From positions 1-64,000 of the forward strand of contig CAILFU010000147.1 of NCBI GenBank assembly GCA_903833595.1: a stretch of DNA of 64,000 nucleotides. The letters run 5' to 3'. Each line of letters opens with the position of its first letter. The first letter of the stretch is position 1. Of this stretch, positions 10,161-18,609 are shown one piece after another. Origin of the DNA: an uncultured Pseudomonadota bacterium. GTDB lineage: Bacteria; Pseudomonadota; Gammaproteobacteria; Burkholderiales; Methylophilaceae. The notes under the pieces were generated by a model. It made no database searches. It was not told where the DNA came from and saw only the letters and a list, made by a program, of their open reading frames with translations. The position numbers were made by a program, and so were the translations under genes.

Positions 10161-10183
10161 TGGGTACACCAATGGGTACACTG
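10161..10183. repeat. island-end repeat, left (possible integrase arm site)
   Basis: Two copies of TGGGTACAC spaced 12 bases start to start. The same 23-bp arrangement occurs at 61214-61236 beside the integrase start. Its position 46 bases inside attL and its duplication at the other end suggest arm-type binding sites for the integrase or its directionality factor. Confidence 0.55.
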
Positions 10184-10191
10184 AAAATTCG

Positions 10192-10611
10192 CTAGTTACC
10201 CACTGCAATAGCTAAAAGCTCTTCGTCACTTAGCGCGTCGAACTTAGCTTGTAGCTCACCGTCCGTAGCACTTCCTAAGTCGCTCTTAGGTCTGTCAGGC
10301 TTGTCAAAGCCAGTTATCTTCCCCACTGCCAACCAGCCTCGAATAACGTTACCACCGTCGTTATTCTCCCTAGCTTGAGTGATGCCACTGAATACCCCTG
10401 CCATAACGGTATCGCGGTCTAGATCTAGCTTCATAGCTAGCTCTTCTTCCTTAGACTTAATGGCGGCCTGAATGTCTGGTTTTGTTAGGTTCTCAGAGGC
10501 CATCTGCCTAGCGCTTGGTACGGCATACTGCGCTCTACGTGCCGCCTCAGCGCCATTGCGACATACTACGTACTCATTGACGAATGCTGTTTGTTTTGGT
10601 GTGAGCGCCAT
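10192..10611 (-). CDS. phage terminase small subunit-like protein
   Basis: 139 residues. LTPKQTAFVNEYVVCRNGAEAARRA followed by ASENLTKPDIQAAI is the characteristic N-terminal helix-turn-helix part of Terminase_2-type small subunits, which select phage DNA for packaging. AGGAG lies a few bases before the ATG. No large subunit, portal or other phage structural gene is in the window, so it is an orphan at the very edge of the island. It could be a relic, a DNA-binding regulator or a packaging-redirecting protein as in some phage satellites. Confidence 0.7.
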   Translation of the reverse strand: MALTPKQTAFVNEYVVCRNGAEAARRAQYAVPSARQMASENLTKPDIQAAIKSKEEELAMKLDLDRDTVMAGVFSGITQARENNDGGNVIRGWLAVGKITGFDKPDRPKSDLGSATDGELQAKFDALSDEELLAIAVGN

Positions 10612-10676
10612 ATTAATCTCCTAAAAATATCTTATGATTTAATTATACGTGATATGAATAATGTTACAATAATCAA

Positions 10677-11279
10677 ATGAACAACATAAAACGAGGTGGG
10701 ATACGTACCGGTGCGGGCCGTAAAGTCGGCACTGGCAAGTTCGGTGAATCGACGACCGTAGTACGTATTCCTGAGAGTCAGGCACCTATCATCAAGGACT
10801 TCCTAGCGGCATATCAACGCAAGAAGGTTAAAGCAGATATTGATGCAGTGACTGAATTTGAGTGGCCTACCTTATACGCAACATCGATTAAGTTACCGCT
10901 TTACAGCTCTAAAGTTTCCGCTGGATTCCCTAGCCCTGCTGAAGATCATGTAGAAAAACGCCTAGATCCTAGCGAGTTCTTAATCAATCAAAAAGACGCA
11001 ACCTTCTTCGTGACTATCCAAGGTTATTCCATGATCGATGTTGGATTGTTGCCGGGGGATAAAGCCGTGGTTGATCGTTCTAGGCAACCTGTAATCGGTG
11101 ACATTGTGCTTGCTGTATTAGACGGAGAATTTACTATCAAGACATTGAGTCGCACTGACGGTGTAGTGCGCTTATTACCAGCTAACTCGACGGGTGCTTA
11201 TTCACCTATTGAGATCACAGAAGAGATGAACTTCGAGATATGGGGCGTTGTAACAGGTTCATTTAGACGGTTTAAGTAA
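10677..11279 (+). CDS. umuD: UmuD-like autoproteolytic subunit with extended N-terminus
   Basis: 200 residues, longer than E. coli UmuD (139). The first ~80 residues begin GGIRTGAGRKVGTGK, a basic stretch found in mobile-element UmuD relatives that may contact DNA. The rest is the S24 peptidase fold: predicted cleavage at A82-G83 (SAGFPSP), catalytic serine near 118 (GYSM) and lysine near 155 (TIKTL). RecA-DNA filaments should trigger self-cleavage, giving UmuD' for polymerase V. umuC follows with no gap. Confidence 0.88.
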   Translation: MNNIKRGGIRTGAGRKVGTGKFGESTTVVRIPESQAPIIKDFLAAYQRKKVKADIDAVTEFEWPTLYATSIKLPLYSSKVSAGFPSPAEDHVEKRLDPSEFLINQKDATFFVTIQGYSMIDVGLLPGDKAVVDRSRQPVIGDIVLAVLDGEFTIKTLSRTDGVVRLLPANSTGAYSPIEITEEMNFEIWGVVTGSFRRFK

Positions 11280-12605
11280 GTGCGTAGCATTGCGCTCATA
11301 GACGTAAATAACTTCTATGTTTCTTGTGAGCGTGTCTTTAATCCTAAGCTTGTTGGTAGGCCTGTAGTCGTGCTGTCTAACAACGACGGCTGCGCCATCG
11401 CACGTAGTAACGAAGCTAAAGCATTAGGCGTGCCGATGGGTGCGCCGTGGTTTAAGTTAAAAGATTTAGCTAAACAACATGGCATGATTGGCTTATCTAG
11501 CAACTATGCCTTGTATGCAGACATGAGTAATCGTGTCATGAGCATCTTACGTGAATACAGCCCAGACCAAGAAGTGTATTCCATTGATGAATCGTTTTTA
11601 GACCTCACTGGCTTTCAATCACGAGACTTAATTAAGTACGGACAGCATATGCGTAAACGCATACTCAGATGGACAGGCTTACCCGTCTGCGTCGGCATCG
11701 GTTCAACCAAGACTTTAGCTAAGCTCGCCAATCACTGCGCTAAAAAACAACCCGTGTTTAATAGCGTGTGTAATCTGAATAACCTGTCTAGTGCCGAACT
11801 TGATTTGTTATTTAGTCAGATTGATGTGAGTGAGATATGGGGTATTGGTCGCAAGCTTGCGCCTAAGCTACAAGCACTAGGCATTAATAGCGTACTGGAT
11901 TTGAAGCGTGCGAATCCCGAACAACTACGACAACAGTTTAGCGTGGTCATGGAGAAGACCGTTCGTGAATTGAACGGGACGGTGTGTATTGAGCTAGAAG
12001 ACATTGCACCCCCTAAGCAGCAGATTATGAGTTCTAGAAGTTTTGGGCAGCCGGTAGAAGACTACAACAGCCTAGCTGAGTCAATTACACTTTATGTAAG
12101 TACCGCTGCTGTTAAATTACGTAAACAGCAGTCCCTTGCAGGTGTAGTGTATGTGTATATTGCAACCAGTCCATTCAAGCTAGATGAGAAGCAATATAGC
12201 AACGGTATACGCATCCCTCTTCCCAACCCTACAGATGACACTAGGTTATTAGCCAACATCGCGCTATGGGCCTTAAAACAGATCTACAGATCTAATTATA
12301 GTTACGCTAAAGCAGGGATAGTTTTAAGTGAACTGGTTACTCGTCAACACCTACAAAATGATTTATTTGCTAGATTACCTAGTTCAGATGCGCTCATGAC
12401 AGTCATGGATGGCATTAACCGTAAAATGGGTAAGGAATCAATCAAGCTTGCTAGTGAAGGCTTCATCAGACCCTGGCGTATGAAGCAAGAAAATAAGAGT
12501 CCTAGCTATACGACTAAGTGGGGTGATTTGCCAGTGGTTTACGACCCAAAATGGTCATTGATTAGCTGCATCTCAGGCATTTGTATTCAATATTTTAAAA
12601 ACTAA
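11280..12605 (+). CDS. umuC: DNA polymerase V catalytic subunit UmuC
   Basis: 441 residues, Y-family translesion polymerase. It starts at GTG immediately after the umu[21 protein letters not shown] holds the first metal ligand and [10 protein letters not shown] the catalytic D-E pair; [22 protein letters not shown] and a C-terminal [13 protein letters not shown] are typical of UmuC. The last ~20 residues (SLISCISG onward) extend beyond the usual end. With umuD it gives the island its own mutagenic bypass polymerase. Confidence 0.95.
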   Translation: MRSIALIDVNNFYVSCERVFNPKLVGRPVVVLSNNDGCAIARSNEAKALGVPMGAPWFKLKDLAKQHGMIGLSSNYALYADMSNRVMSILREYSPDQEVYSIDESFLDLTGFQSRDLIKYGQHMRKRILRWTGLPVCVGIGSTKTLAKLANHCAKKQPVFNSVCNLNNLSSAELDLLFSQIDVSEIWGIGRKLAPKLQALGINSVLDLKRANPEQLRQQFSVVMEKTVRELNGTVCIELEDIAPPKQQIMSSRSFGQPVEDYNSLAESITLYVSTAAVKLRKQQSLAGVVYVYIATSPFKLDEKQYSNGIRIPLPNPTDDTRLLANIALWALKQIYRSNYSYAKAGIVLSELVTRQHLQNDLFARLPSSDALMTVMDGINRKMGKESIKLASEGFIRPWRMKQENKSPSYTTKWGDLPVVYDPKWSLISCISGICIQYFKN

Positions 12606-12721
12606 CTTATTTAATCGGCCAATGTAAGTTGACCTCTATATTTTACAAATTTGTGGGTTGGTGTAGCCGTTCTTAAATTTATATAATTATTCTTTATTTC
12701 ACTTACACTTTAGAATTAATT

Positions 12722-12771
12722 ATTTACAAATGACGGTCAGCTCAGCCCCTATTTGCAAAGTATTTGTAAAT
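12722..12771. repeat. 10-bp inverted repeat in a gene-free gap
   Basis: ATTTACAAAT (12722-12731) and ATTTGTAAAT (12762-12771), 30 bases apart, in the 181-base gap after umuC. Related TATTTGTAA and TTTACAAATTTG strings occur at about 13336 and 12642. This could be a bidirectional terminator stem for the convergent genes or a paired protein site; nothing else is seen in the gap. Confidence 0.4.
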
Positions 12772-12786
12772 CTTGAATTACAACTG

Positions 12787-13326
12787 TTATGCAACTTTTT
12801 CAGTAAGATAGTCATACACTGAATTATTTACCGAAATTTGATCTGGACTATCATAACCAAATGTATTGCCGTCATATTCCGCAGTAAGAAGCGTTAAGTC
12901 ATCCCCGTTCGGCAGTTCTAACTGTCGTTTGATAAAAACAAGTTTTGAACTGTCAAACTCTCCCTCTATTTCGAGGCTACCCCAACGCCCTTTTTCAATT
13001 TCGCTGTGAAAGAAACAAAACTCATCTTCATTAAGATCCAACAAATTTACCCTAGGGTAGCTAATAACAACACAATTCAAGTTAATATCATCTAGATCAT
13101 CGTAATAGACTTCACCATTTATAATCACAGAGCTTGTATCAGGAAGAATACCCATAACAGAAATGTCCGCCTCATCTTGATAAGAGGTTGTTAATTGTTC
13201 GAAGCCATCTCCACCTTCATTTTTTCTGGCAACATAAGCACTAAGTTGGGCAGAGTTTAATTTTTTACATTCCATAAATGTAGAAAGACCTGATAACTCT
13301 ATAATTGTCGGCGTTTTATTCTTCAT
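12787..13326 (-). CDS. hypothetical acidic protein
   Basis: 179 residues from ATG 13326, chosen because GGAAG lies eight bases upstream; the ORF track starts 13 codons earlier. It is acidic, soluble-looking and has no membrane segment. It is not recognised. Low GC and isolation between umuC and the EVE-like gene mark it as island cargo. Confidence 0.55.
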   Translation of the reverse strand: MKNKTPTIIELSGLSTFMECKKLNSAQLSAYVARKNEGGDGFEQLTTSYQDEADISVMGILPDTSSVIINGEVYYDDLDDINLNCVVISYPRVNLLDLNEDEFCFFHSEIEKGRWGSLEIEGEFDSSKLVFIKRQLELPNGDDLTLLTAEYDGNTFGYDSPDQISVNNSVYDYLTEKVA

Positions 13327-13416
13327 TATTAATCTTCCAGTATTTGTAAGGTTGGTTTTCAACAAAAAATCCTAATAGACTTAATCTTTAAAAAATCCAG
13401 TAGTAATATTTAGTAG

Positions 13417-13881
13417 CTACCATTTTAAACATTTCTGTGTGCATAAATCACTAAGCGTGTGTGCCAATAGTTTTATACACAAATTATCAATTAAATTAAT
13501 AACGTTTTCTTCCACAACTCCATTGCCACTTGACTCTGAATTTAGAAGTGATTCTGGGACACCTTCAGCAATTAAGTCATTTTTACTTATTAAGGGCGCG
13601 CCAGAGCTATCTCTTAAATTGTTAAATTGAATTTCATAATGGTTTTTATAGTGTAGTTCCTCAGATCTTAAGACATTAGTAATAAAACCAAAACCGAAAA
13701 TTCCAGTAACTTTTCCTTGTCTAAGTAAAATTACTTTAGAATTCTCTTTTTTTACTTTAGATCTAATTCTCCAAGATGTGTGTACTGTATTTTTCTCACG
13801 AAATTCCTTTCTCATAATCTCATAATCTTCAGTTGTATAATCACCGTTTTCTGGCTTCCAAGTCGCTAAGTAATAATTCAT
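13417..13881 (-). CDS. EVE/PUA-like domain protein
   Basis: 154 residues starting MNYYLATWKPENG after AGGTGAG. The pattern W-R-I-R-S followed by ILLRQGKVTGIFGFGFITN resembles the EVE-like module that binds modified bases and often forms the N-terminus of restriction nucleases. No HNH or other nuclease motif follows; the last ~40 residues look degenerate and the protein may be shortened. A role in sensing modified DNA is inference from the fold resemblance only. Confidence 0.45.
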   Translation of the reverse strand: MNYYLATWKPENGDYTTEDYEIMRKEFREKNTVHTSWRIRSKVKKENSKVILLRQGKVTGIFGFGFITNVLRSEELHYKNHYEIQFNNLRDSSGAPLISKNDLIAEGVPESLLNSESSGNGVVEENVINLIDNLCIKLLAHTLSDLCTQKCLKW

Positions 13882-14014
13882 AACTCACCTTTCATTTCCA
13901 AATGTCGGACTATTTTTTTATCATTGCATCGTCAAAAACCCAGACAATTCTATTTATTTAATTTATTAGAAGGCATCTATTACACATTAAGTTAATATCC
14001 ACAAAAAATGGTTT

Positions 14015-15427
14015 TTAGACTGATTCTTTGCTTTCTATTTTAAGTGAATGAATAAGGTTTAATAAGTCACTCTGATCAAGTAATTTATTACTAAGTAGCT
14101 TGTTCTTTATACTGTTGAGAATATACACATTTTCATCTAATAACGTGTAAACAATTTTATATTGTTTGGAAAGGAAGTTAGTAACCATATTTTCAATCTG
14201 AGATAGTTCAGATTGACTTGGATTATCTGATGTAATTTTCAACCGTTCACTTGCGCCATTAGAAGACTCCATATTGTCAGATATTCCTCTGTATGCAAAC
14301 ATCTTATTACATAATTCACTAGCATCTTTAAGGTCTGCACTAGCTGACATAGTGCTAACGTTACTAGCGCCGTAAATTAAGTGCTCAGCGACTCTGCCCG
14401 CTAAGGCCACTCTAACTGAATGTCTAAAATTTATATATGTTGTATCATTATTTCGTGCATGGTGATATTCATATGAATCAGCAACCACACCTCTGAAGTT
14501 TTCTGATTCAATAATACTGGAATACTCTGGTATATTGGCACCCTTAGAATCAATGATAGATATTGATGCGTGACCAGCTTCGTGAATAGCAACTCTATGC
14601 AAATATTCATCGGATGCTACTGGATAGGTATCAGCTTCAGCACTACCTACCATTGCTAGGTGTACTAGGTCAGCAAACTCCACTTTTCTTTTTTCTTGAT
14701 TGGCAATTCTTTTAAGACGAAGTGCTATTAAACCTTGACGTCTATCATTACTAAAGTTCATTTCAACCAGTTTTCCAACTTTAACTAGCCCGTTGATTAT
14801 TGAGTCAGCACATAAATGCTGTCCAATAAGCTTAATAAACCTAGAACCTAACTCTTCAACGGTATATTCGACAATTGAAAAGCGGCGATCAAAAAGACCT
14901 GCCTGGCGAAATGATTTTGAGAGTCCGCTGAAGTCTTCAATGGAAGTGCTCAATAAGACAGGGCAAAGCGGATCAAAACTTTTGATAAGGTTACAAATTT
15001 TATCCTGAATCTTTGACGCATCATTACCTGAATTTTCATAGTCTATATTCTCTAAAAACTTATTAGGCTGAAGATAAATAAGGGTAGGGCAAATTATCTT
15101 CAGAGAATTCTTATCTTCTAGAAAAGCGTCAGAAATCTCATTGGCACTTATTATTCTAAATTCAATCTTCAAATCAAAGGCAACTCTTCGTAAAATCTGT
15201 TTGCAACGATCATGGTCGGAGTCAACGATGGTAATTGCATGCCCAACTAAATCCCAACCATGAATATCAATGTTCGATGAGATTGCATTTTTAACCTCTT
15301 CCATCCATTTTTTTAATACATCAATATGTCCAAAGTTAGACCAAGGTGGAACGTTATCCGCCAAATTATTTTGCTCTGGTTTGACAATACTTAAATTTTT
15401 TTTAACTGAGTTTATCTCACTAGACAT
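14015..15427 (-). CDS. FtsH-like M41 metallopeptidase with degenerate AAA region
   Basis: 470 residues from ATG 15427 (AAGGAAG six bases upstream). The C-terminal half has HEAGH near residues 281-285, an ALAGRVAEHLIYG helix and SADLKDASEL supplying the third zinc ligand, exactly the FtsH peptidase layout. The N-terminal ~220 residues can be followed as an AAA-like fold (LFDRRFSIVEYTVEE corresponds to the sensor/arginine region), but no Walker A or DE-type Walker B is visible, and there are no N-terminal membrane helices. It is probably a soluble protease unable to unfold substrates by itself. A palindrome-type promoter lies 35-65 bases upstream. Confidence 0.75.
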   Translation of the reverse strand: MSSEINSVKKNLSIVKPEQNNLADNVPPWSNFGHIDVLKKWMEEVKNAISSNIDIHGWDLVGHAITIVDSDHDRCKQILRRVAFDLKIEFRIISANEISDAFLEDKNSLKIICPTLIYLQPNKFLENIDYENSGNDASKIQDKICNLIKSFDPLCPVLLSTSIEDFSGLSKSFRQAGLFDRRFSIVEYTVEELGSRFIKLIGQHLCADSIINGLVKVGKLVEMNFSNDRRQGLIALRLKRIANQEKRKVEFADLVHLAMVGSAEADTYPVASDEYLHRVAIHEAGHASISIIDSKGANIPEYSSIIESENFRGVVADSYEYHHARNNDTTYINFRHSVRVALAGRVAEHLIYGASNVSTMSASADLKDASELCNKMFAYRGISDNMESSNGASERLKITSDNPSQSELSQIENMVTNFLSKQYKIVYTLLDENVYILNSIKNKLLSNKLLDQSDLLNLIHSLKIESKESV

Positions 15428-15460
15428 CAACTACTTCCTTAAGAAGTTATAACGCTGATT

Positions 15461-15493
15461 ATTATAGTTTAGGCAGTAGCTCACTAAGTGAGC
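15461..15493 (-). promoter_or_regulatory. palindrome promoter, site 1
   Basis: GCTCACTAAGTGAGC (15479-15493), then 12 bases, then TATAAT on the minus strand (15461-15466), reading into the M41 peptidase gene. At the usual -35 distance the sequence is ACTTAG, which does not match TTGACA. On the plus strand TAATAT also lies 11 bases after the palindrome, so it may act in both directions. Confidence 0.7.
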
Positions 15494-15649
15494 CTGATGA
15501 AAATTAATATATATATATATATATTGACGGCGTAATTAATAATTTAATTTACCTATTTGTATCACTAGAATAAAGGCTGGAATGTTATTATGAGGGGTCT
15601 GTGAAAGTCGCCTATTGGACAAACAATCATAAGTTGAGTATTCCAATCA

Positions 15650-15779
15650 ATGTTGACGGCATGTTTGATCATGGATCATGATACGCAGTATGGTCTGATA
15701 AACTATATAGCTAAATTTTCTCTTGGAGCTGACAGCTACTTTATTTCTGACTATGCTTACTCTAAATTGTTAGATGATC
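15650..15779 (+). pseudogene. gene fragment cut by the IS
   Basis: The frame from 15650 (or ATG 15671) codes for about 36-43 plausible residues (MDHDTQYGLINYIAKFS...) and is then broken by the IS end at 15780. The right flank of the IS does not continue it. A run of TA repeats (about 15509-15525) lies before it. No family is recognised. The gap 15431-15779 otherwise holds only promoter site 1. Confidence 0.4.
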
Positions 15780-15808
15780 TGGACTTCCCCCAATATCGTA
15801 GACATTTT

Positions 15809-16618
15809 TCAATGTCCGATTTGTTGTTGTTCAAACTGAACGGGGCTTAAATAATTCAAATAACTATGCCTGCGTACACGATTATAAAACACTTCGATGT
15901 AATCAAATATCTCTGCTTTTAGTTCCTCTCTTGTGTTGTAAATTTTACCCCTGGTTTTCTCTTTCTTGAGGCTACTGAAGAACGACTCCATTGCTGCATT
16001 ATCGTAGCAATTGCCACGGCGACTCATGCTGGTCACAAAGTTGTTTTCCTTGCACCAGCGATTAAAATCATCACTGCCAAACTGACTGCCTTGATCTGAG
16101 TGAATGACTACAGGCTGTTTAGGCTGTCTGCGCCATTTAGCCATCAGCATCGCATCCAACACTAATTCTGTACGAATGTGCGACTGCATGCTCCAGCCCA
16201 CCACTGCACGTGAGTACAAATCAATCACCACAGCCAAATACAGCCAGCCCTCATGGGTGTAGATTTGGGTAATATCCGTGACCCATGCCTCATCAGGTGT
16301 CGTTGCCACAAATACTTGGCGCAACCGATTGGGTGCAGCAATCGCAGGCTTGCCTGCTTTGTAGCGAGCACGGCGATAACCACGTACCGCATGAATCTTA
16401 GCTTGATGCATAAGCTTAGCGACACGATTCTCGCTACAGGCTAAGCCTGCGGCTTTGCAATCACGGTAGACCCTTGGGCTACCGTAGATATTGCCACTGG
16501 CGGCAAAGAATTGTTTGATTTCCCCTAACAACACCGCGTTATCCAGTGCACGTGCAGATTCTGGTTTGTTGTTCCATGCGTAATAACCGCTACGATTCAC
16601 ATTCAGCACATGACACAT
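15809..16618 (-). CDS. IS3-family transposase OrfB (DDE domain)
   Basis: 269 residues from the first ATG; the functional product is probably the OrfAB fusion. The catalytic triad is visible as WVTDIT, IHSDQGSQF and NAAMESFFSSLK, with the C-terminal NRVRRHSYLNYLSPVQFE. It is intact, so the element may still be active. Translation probably enters by a -1 shift at A AAA AAG near 16700-16706 in the end of orfA. Confidence 0.93.
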   Translation of the reverse strand: MCHVLNVNRSGYYAWNNKPESARALDNAVLLGEIKQFFAASGNIYGSPRVYRDCKAAGLACSENRVAKLMHQAKIHAVRGYRRARYKAGKPAIAAPNRLRQVFVATTPDEAWVTDITQIYTHEGWLYLAVVIDLYSRAVVGWSMQSHIRTELVLDAMLMAKWRRQPKQPVVIHSDQGSQFGSDDFNRWCKENNFVTSMSRRGNCYDNAAMESFFSSLKKEKTRGKIYNTREELKAEIFDYIEVFYNRVRRHSYLNYLSPVQFEQQQIGH

Positions 16619-16665
16619 CGTAATGACCTTAAACAGCTTGCTGTGCGCTTGGATGAATTTGTACT

Positions 16666-16950
16666 TTACTCGGGATGATTTGCAAAGTACACCGCGGCCT
16701 TTTTTAGGATTTCTCGCTCTTCAGTCGCCCGTTTCAGGGCTTTGTGAAGTTTGGCTATCTCAAGCTTAAGACTAGCAACATCTTGGCCGTCAGGCTGCTT
16801 TAATTGCTGCTCCGCCTCGGCCTTCCAGCGATATAGGCTTTTATCTGTGATGCCTAGTCGCTTGGCGACTTCAACTGCGCTATGACCTCGTTCTGTAATT
16901 TGCTTAAGTGCTTCTGCCTTAAACTCGTCGGTATATCTGATGCCTCTCAT
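16666..16950 (-). CDS. IS3-family transposase OrfA
   Basis: 94 residues. The helix-turn-helix region (YTDEFKAEALKQITERGHSA, VAKRLGITDKSLYRWK) is followed by a leucine-zipper-like helix ending EREILKKAAVYFA. It binds the inverted repeats. A slippery run of six A then G near the end is the typical frameshift site to make OrfAB. Confidence 0.93.
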   Translation of the reverse strand: MRGIRYTDEFKAEALKQITERGHSAVEVAKRLGITDKSLYRWKAEAEQQLKQPDGQDVASLKLEIAKLHKALKRATEEREILKKAAVYFANHPE

Positions 16951-17019
16951 TTAACTTCCTTTTAGTGATTTCAGACATTATCAACTGTCTACTAAATCGG
17001 GGGAAGTCCATGAATACTC

Positions 17020-17051
17020 ATTATTGGAGAGTCTGGTGTCACAGAGTGAGC
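17020..17051 (-). promoter_or_regulatory. palindrome promoter, site 2 (orphaned by the IS)
   Basis: TGTCACAGAGTGAGC (17037-17051), then 11 bases, then AATAAT on the minus strand (17020-17025). It now reads straight into the IS, whose right end is at 17010. The gene it once served is gone or is the lost sequence left of the IS. It may drive the transposase. Confidence 0.6.
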
Positions 17052-17093
17052 TAAGGATAATTATTTAATGTAACTTCTATAAGTAACATCCAA

Positions 17094-18434
17094 TTACTTT
17101 TTATCATCGGTAAAAAACTGCGCCTTACCTTGTGCAGATTTTCTTCTCAAAAAGGCTGCTTCAGTCTCCTCACTATCTAATGCTGAGCCCTCATTTTTTG
17201 AAGATAACCGAGTACTCATCTTGCTGCTTGAGAACCTAGCTTCTTTCATAAAAGAGATGTCATCGCGTTTTGTGGCTAGTTTTTCCATGGCCCTCAATAC
17301 ATCTTGTGCCCAAGGACTGGACCTGAAAGTCCGTCTTGCTTCATTTAAGATAAAGTCTGCTTCAGTCCAATCACCATGCTTAACTGCTCTGTGTGCTCGA
17401 TTAAGATACTCAGAAGCTAATAACTCATCTAATCTACGGCGTACTAACTCGTCTTCCGCAATAGCACTGTAAGCAACGGAGTTTAGGACTGGTAGCGACA
17501 ATATAGGACTTCTAGCGCGTATTTCACGTTCATTAATATCAAAGCCTGACAAATGAACCGAGAACAAATCTGCGATTTGGCCTTCACGCAATTCACCCGA
17601 AATAGTCACTTCAAACATTGCCCATGCTTCCGAGCCATAGGCAACATTAGGTAGCACCCATGCCTGAGACAAATCATCGGCCTTTAGATAATCATTCATT
17701 AGTCTGACTCTTACATCATCAGCATCCCTCACTCTGAGAATCGGTCCTTTAGCCCATAAATTAGACATGAGCTCGAACTCTTCGTTGAATGATTCCAAAA
17801 GATCGTCAGCTGTTTCTGCGTAGTAATGACTGCCCTGACCAGCCTTGGCAATGTTTACCATTAGTTCTTCGTTAAAATGTGAACCGAGACCATAGGTAGA
17901 AGTGGTGATTCCTTGGCTAGCTAATTGAGCAACTTGTCTGGTAATTTCTGATGGATTAACGATGCCGTCATTAGCACAACCATCGGACAGCAACACTACA
18001 CGCTTAAGGGCCGTTTGCGGTTCCTTTCGAACGAACTCATCTGCACCTTCACGCCAACCACCATGTAAATTAGTCTGACCGCCAGAATCTACGGCGGATA
18101 ACACTGTTCTGAGATTACTACGTTCCGCCATTAGACTAAGTGGAAAATTAAGCTCAACGCGGTTATCAAAAGTAACTAACGAGGCGAAATCTGTGTCGTT
18201 CAATTTATCGACCATAAAACGTACGCAACGAACCGCTTCTCTAAGCGGTGTGCCAGCCATTGAGCCAGAACGATCAATTACAAAGCCAAGACCATAAGGT
18301 TGACGCTGCTTCATTTCACTTGCGGGTAAATCAGGCGCTTGTACCCGAACCAGAACATGCACCTTATTTGTATGGCCTGCAAGAACGGCTGATCTGAGCG
18401 GCGTAACAATCAAACTTATTTTTTCATTTTGCAT
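17094..18434 (-). CDS. von Willebrand factor A domain protein
   Basis: 446 residues. The start is set at ATG 18434 (or 18437) after AAAGGA; the longer ORF start (18497) would lie upstream of the proposed transcription start. The VWA domain has a complete metal site: DRSGSMAG near 54-61, TNLHGGW and LSDGCAND. It resembles the soluble, Ca-activated-channel-like VWA proteins. The C-terminal ~170 residues are helical with no clear motif. There is no signal peptide, so it is cytoplasmic and probably a protein-binding scaffold. It is divergent from the SprT-like gene, and each has its own palindrome promoter. Confidence 0.85.
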   Translation of the reverse strand: MQNEKISLIVTPLRSAVLAGHTNKVHVLVRVQAPDLPASEMKQRQPYGLGFVIDRSGSMAGTPLREAVRCVRFMVDKLNDTDFASLVTFDNRVELNFPLSLMAERSNLRTVLSAVDSGGQTNLHGGWREGADEFVRKEPQTALKRVVLLSDGCANDGIVNPSEITRQVAQLASQGITTSTYGLGSHFNEELMVNIAKAGQGSHYYAETADDLLESFNEEFELMSNLWAKGPILRVRDADDVRVRLMNDYLKADDLSQAWVLPNVAYGSEAWAMFEVTISGELREGQIADLFSVHLSGFDINEREIRARSPILSLPVLNSVAYSAIAEDELVRRRLDELLASEYLNRAHRAVKHGDWTEADFILNEARRTFRSSPWAQDVLRAMEKLATKRDDISFMKEARFSSSKMSTRLSSKNEGSALDSEETEAAFLRRKSAQGKAQFFTDDKK

Positions 18435-18473
18435 CATTGTTCCTTTAATCAATACAAATTTTTGTCGGAAACA

Positions 18474-18506
18474 ATTATTGAACGATTGGAGTATCACAGA
18501 GTGAGC
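18474..18506 (-). promoter_or_regulatory. palindrome promoter, site 3
   Basis: TATCACAGAGTGAGC (18492-18506), then 12 bases, then AATAAT (18474-18479) on the minus strand, reading into the VWA gene about 40 bases downstream. Confidence 0.7.
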
Positions 18507-18552
18507 TAGTGCAAATAAATTACAAAATATCTCAAAAATTAACTCCTTAGAG

Positions 18553-18584
18553 GCTCACTCCTTGAGCCCACCAAGTTGGACAAT
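18553..18584 (+). promoter_or_regulatory. palindrome promoter, site 4
   Basis: GCTCACTCCTTGAGC (18553-18567), then 11 bases, then GACAAT (18579-18584), reading into the SprT-like gene. A second AT-rich -10 candidate (TTTAAT) lies a few bases later. Confidence 0.6.
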
Positions 18585-18609
18585 TTAATAATCATTGGGG
18601 AGATGAATA

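Larger units (their letters stand above)
15780..17010 (-). mobile_element. IS3-family insertion sequence
   Basis: 1231 bp with imperfect terminal inverted repeats: TGGACTTCCCCC at 15780 and its complement ending at 17010, with further matches (GTAGACA) inside. It carries orfA and orfB in the arrangement of IS3 elements. No 3-4 bp target duplication is seen at the flanks (ATC versus TGA), suggesting a deletion or recombination next to the element. Confidence 0.88.

Noticed and set aside
9984-10208. 74-codon minus-strand ORF
   Set aside because: Runs through tRNA-Arg and attL; it is a by-product of the tRNA sequence.
15509-15525. TA dinucleotide run as a functional repeat
   Set aside because: Short simple-sequence tract in an AT-rich gap; nothing ties it to a function.
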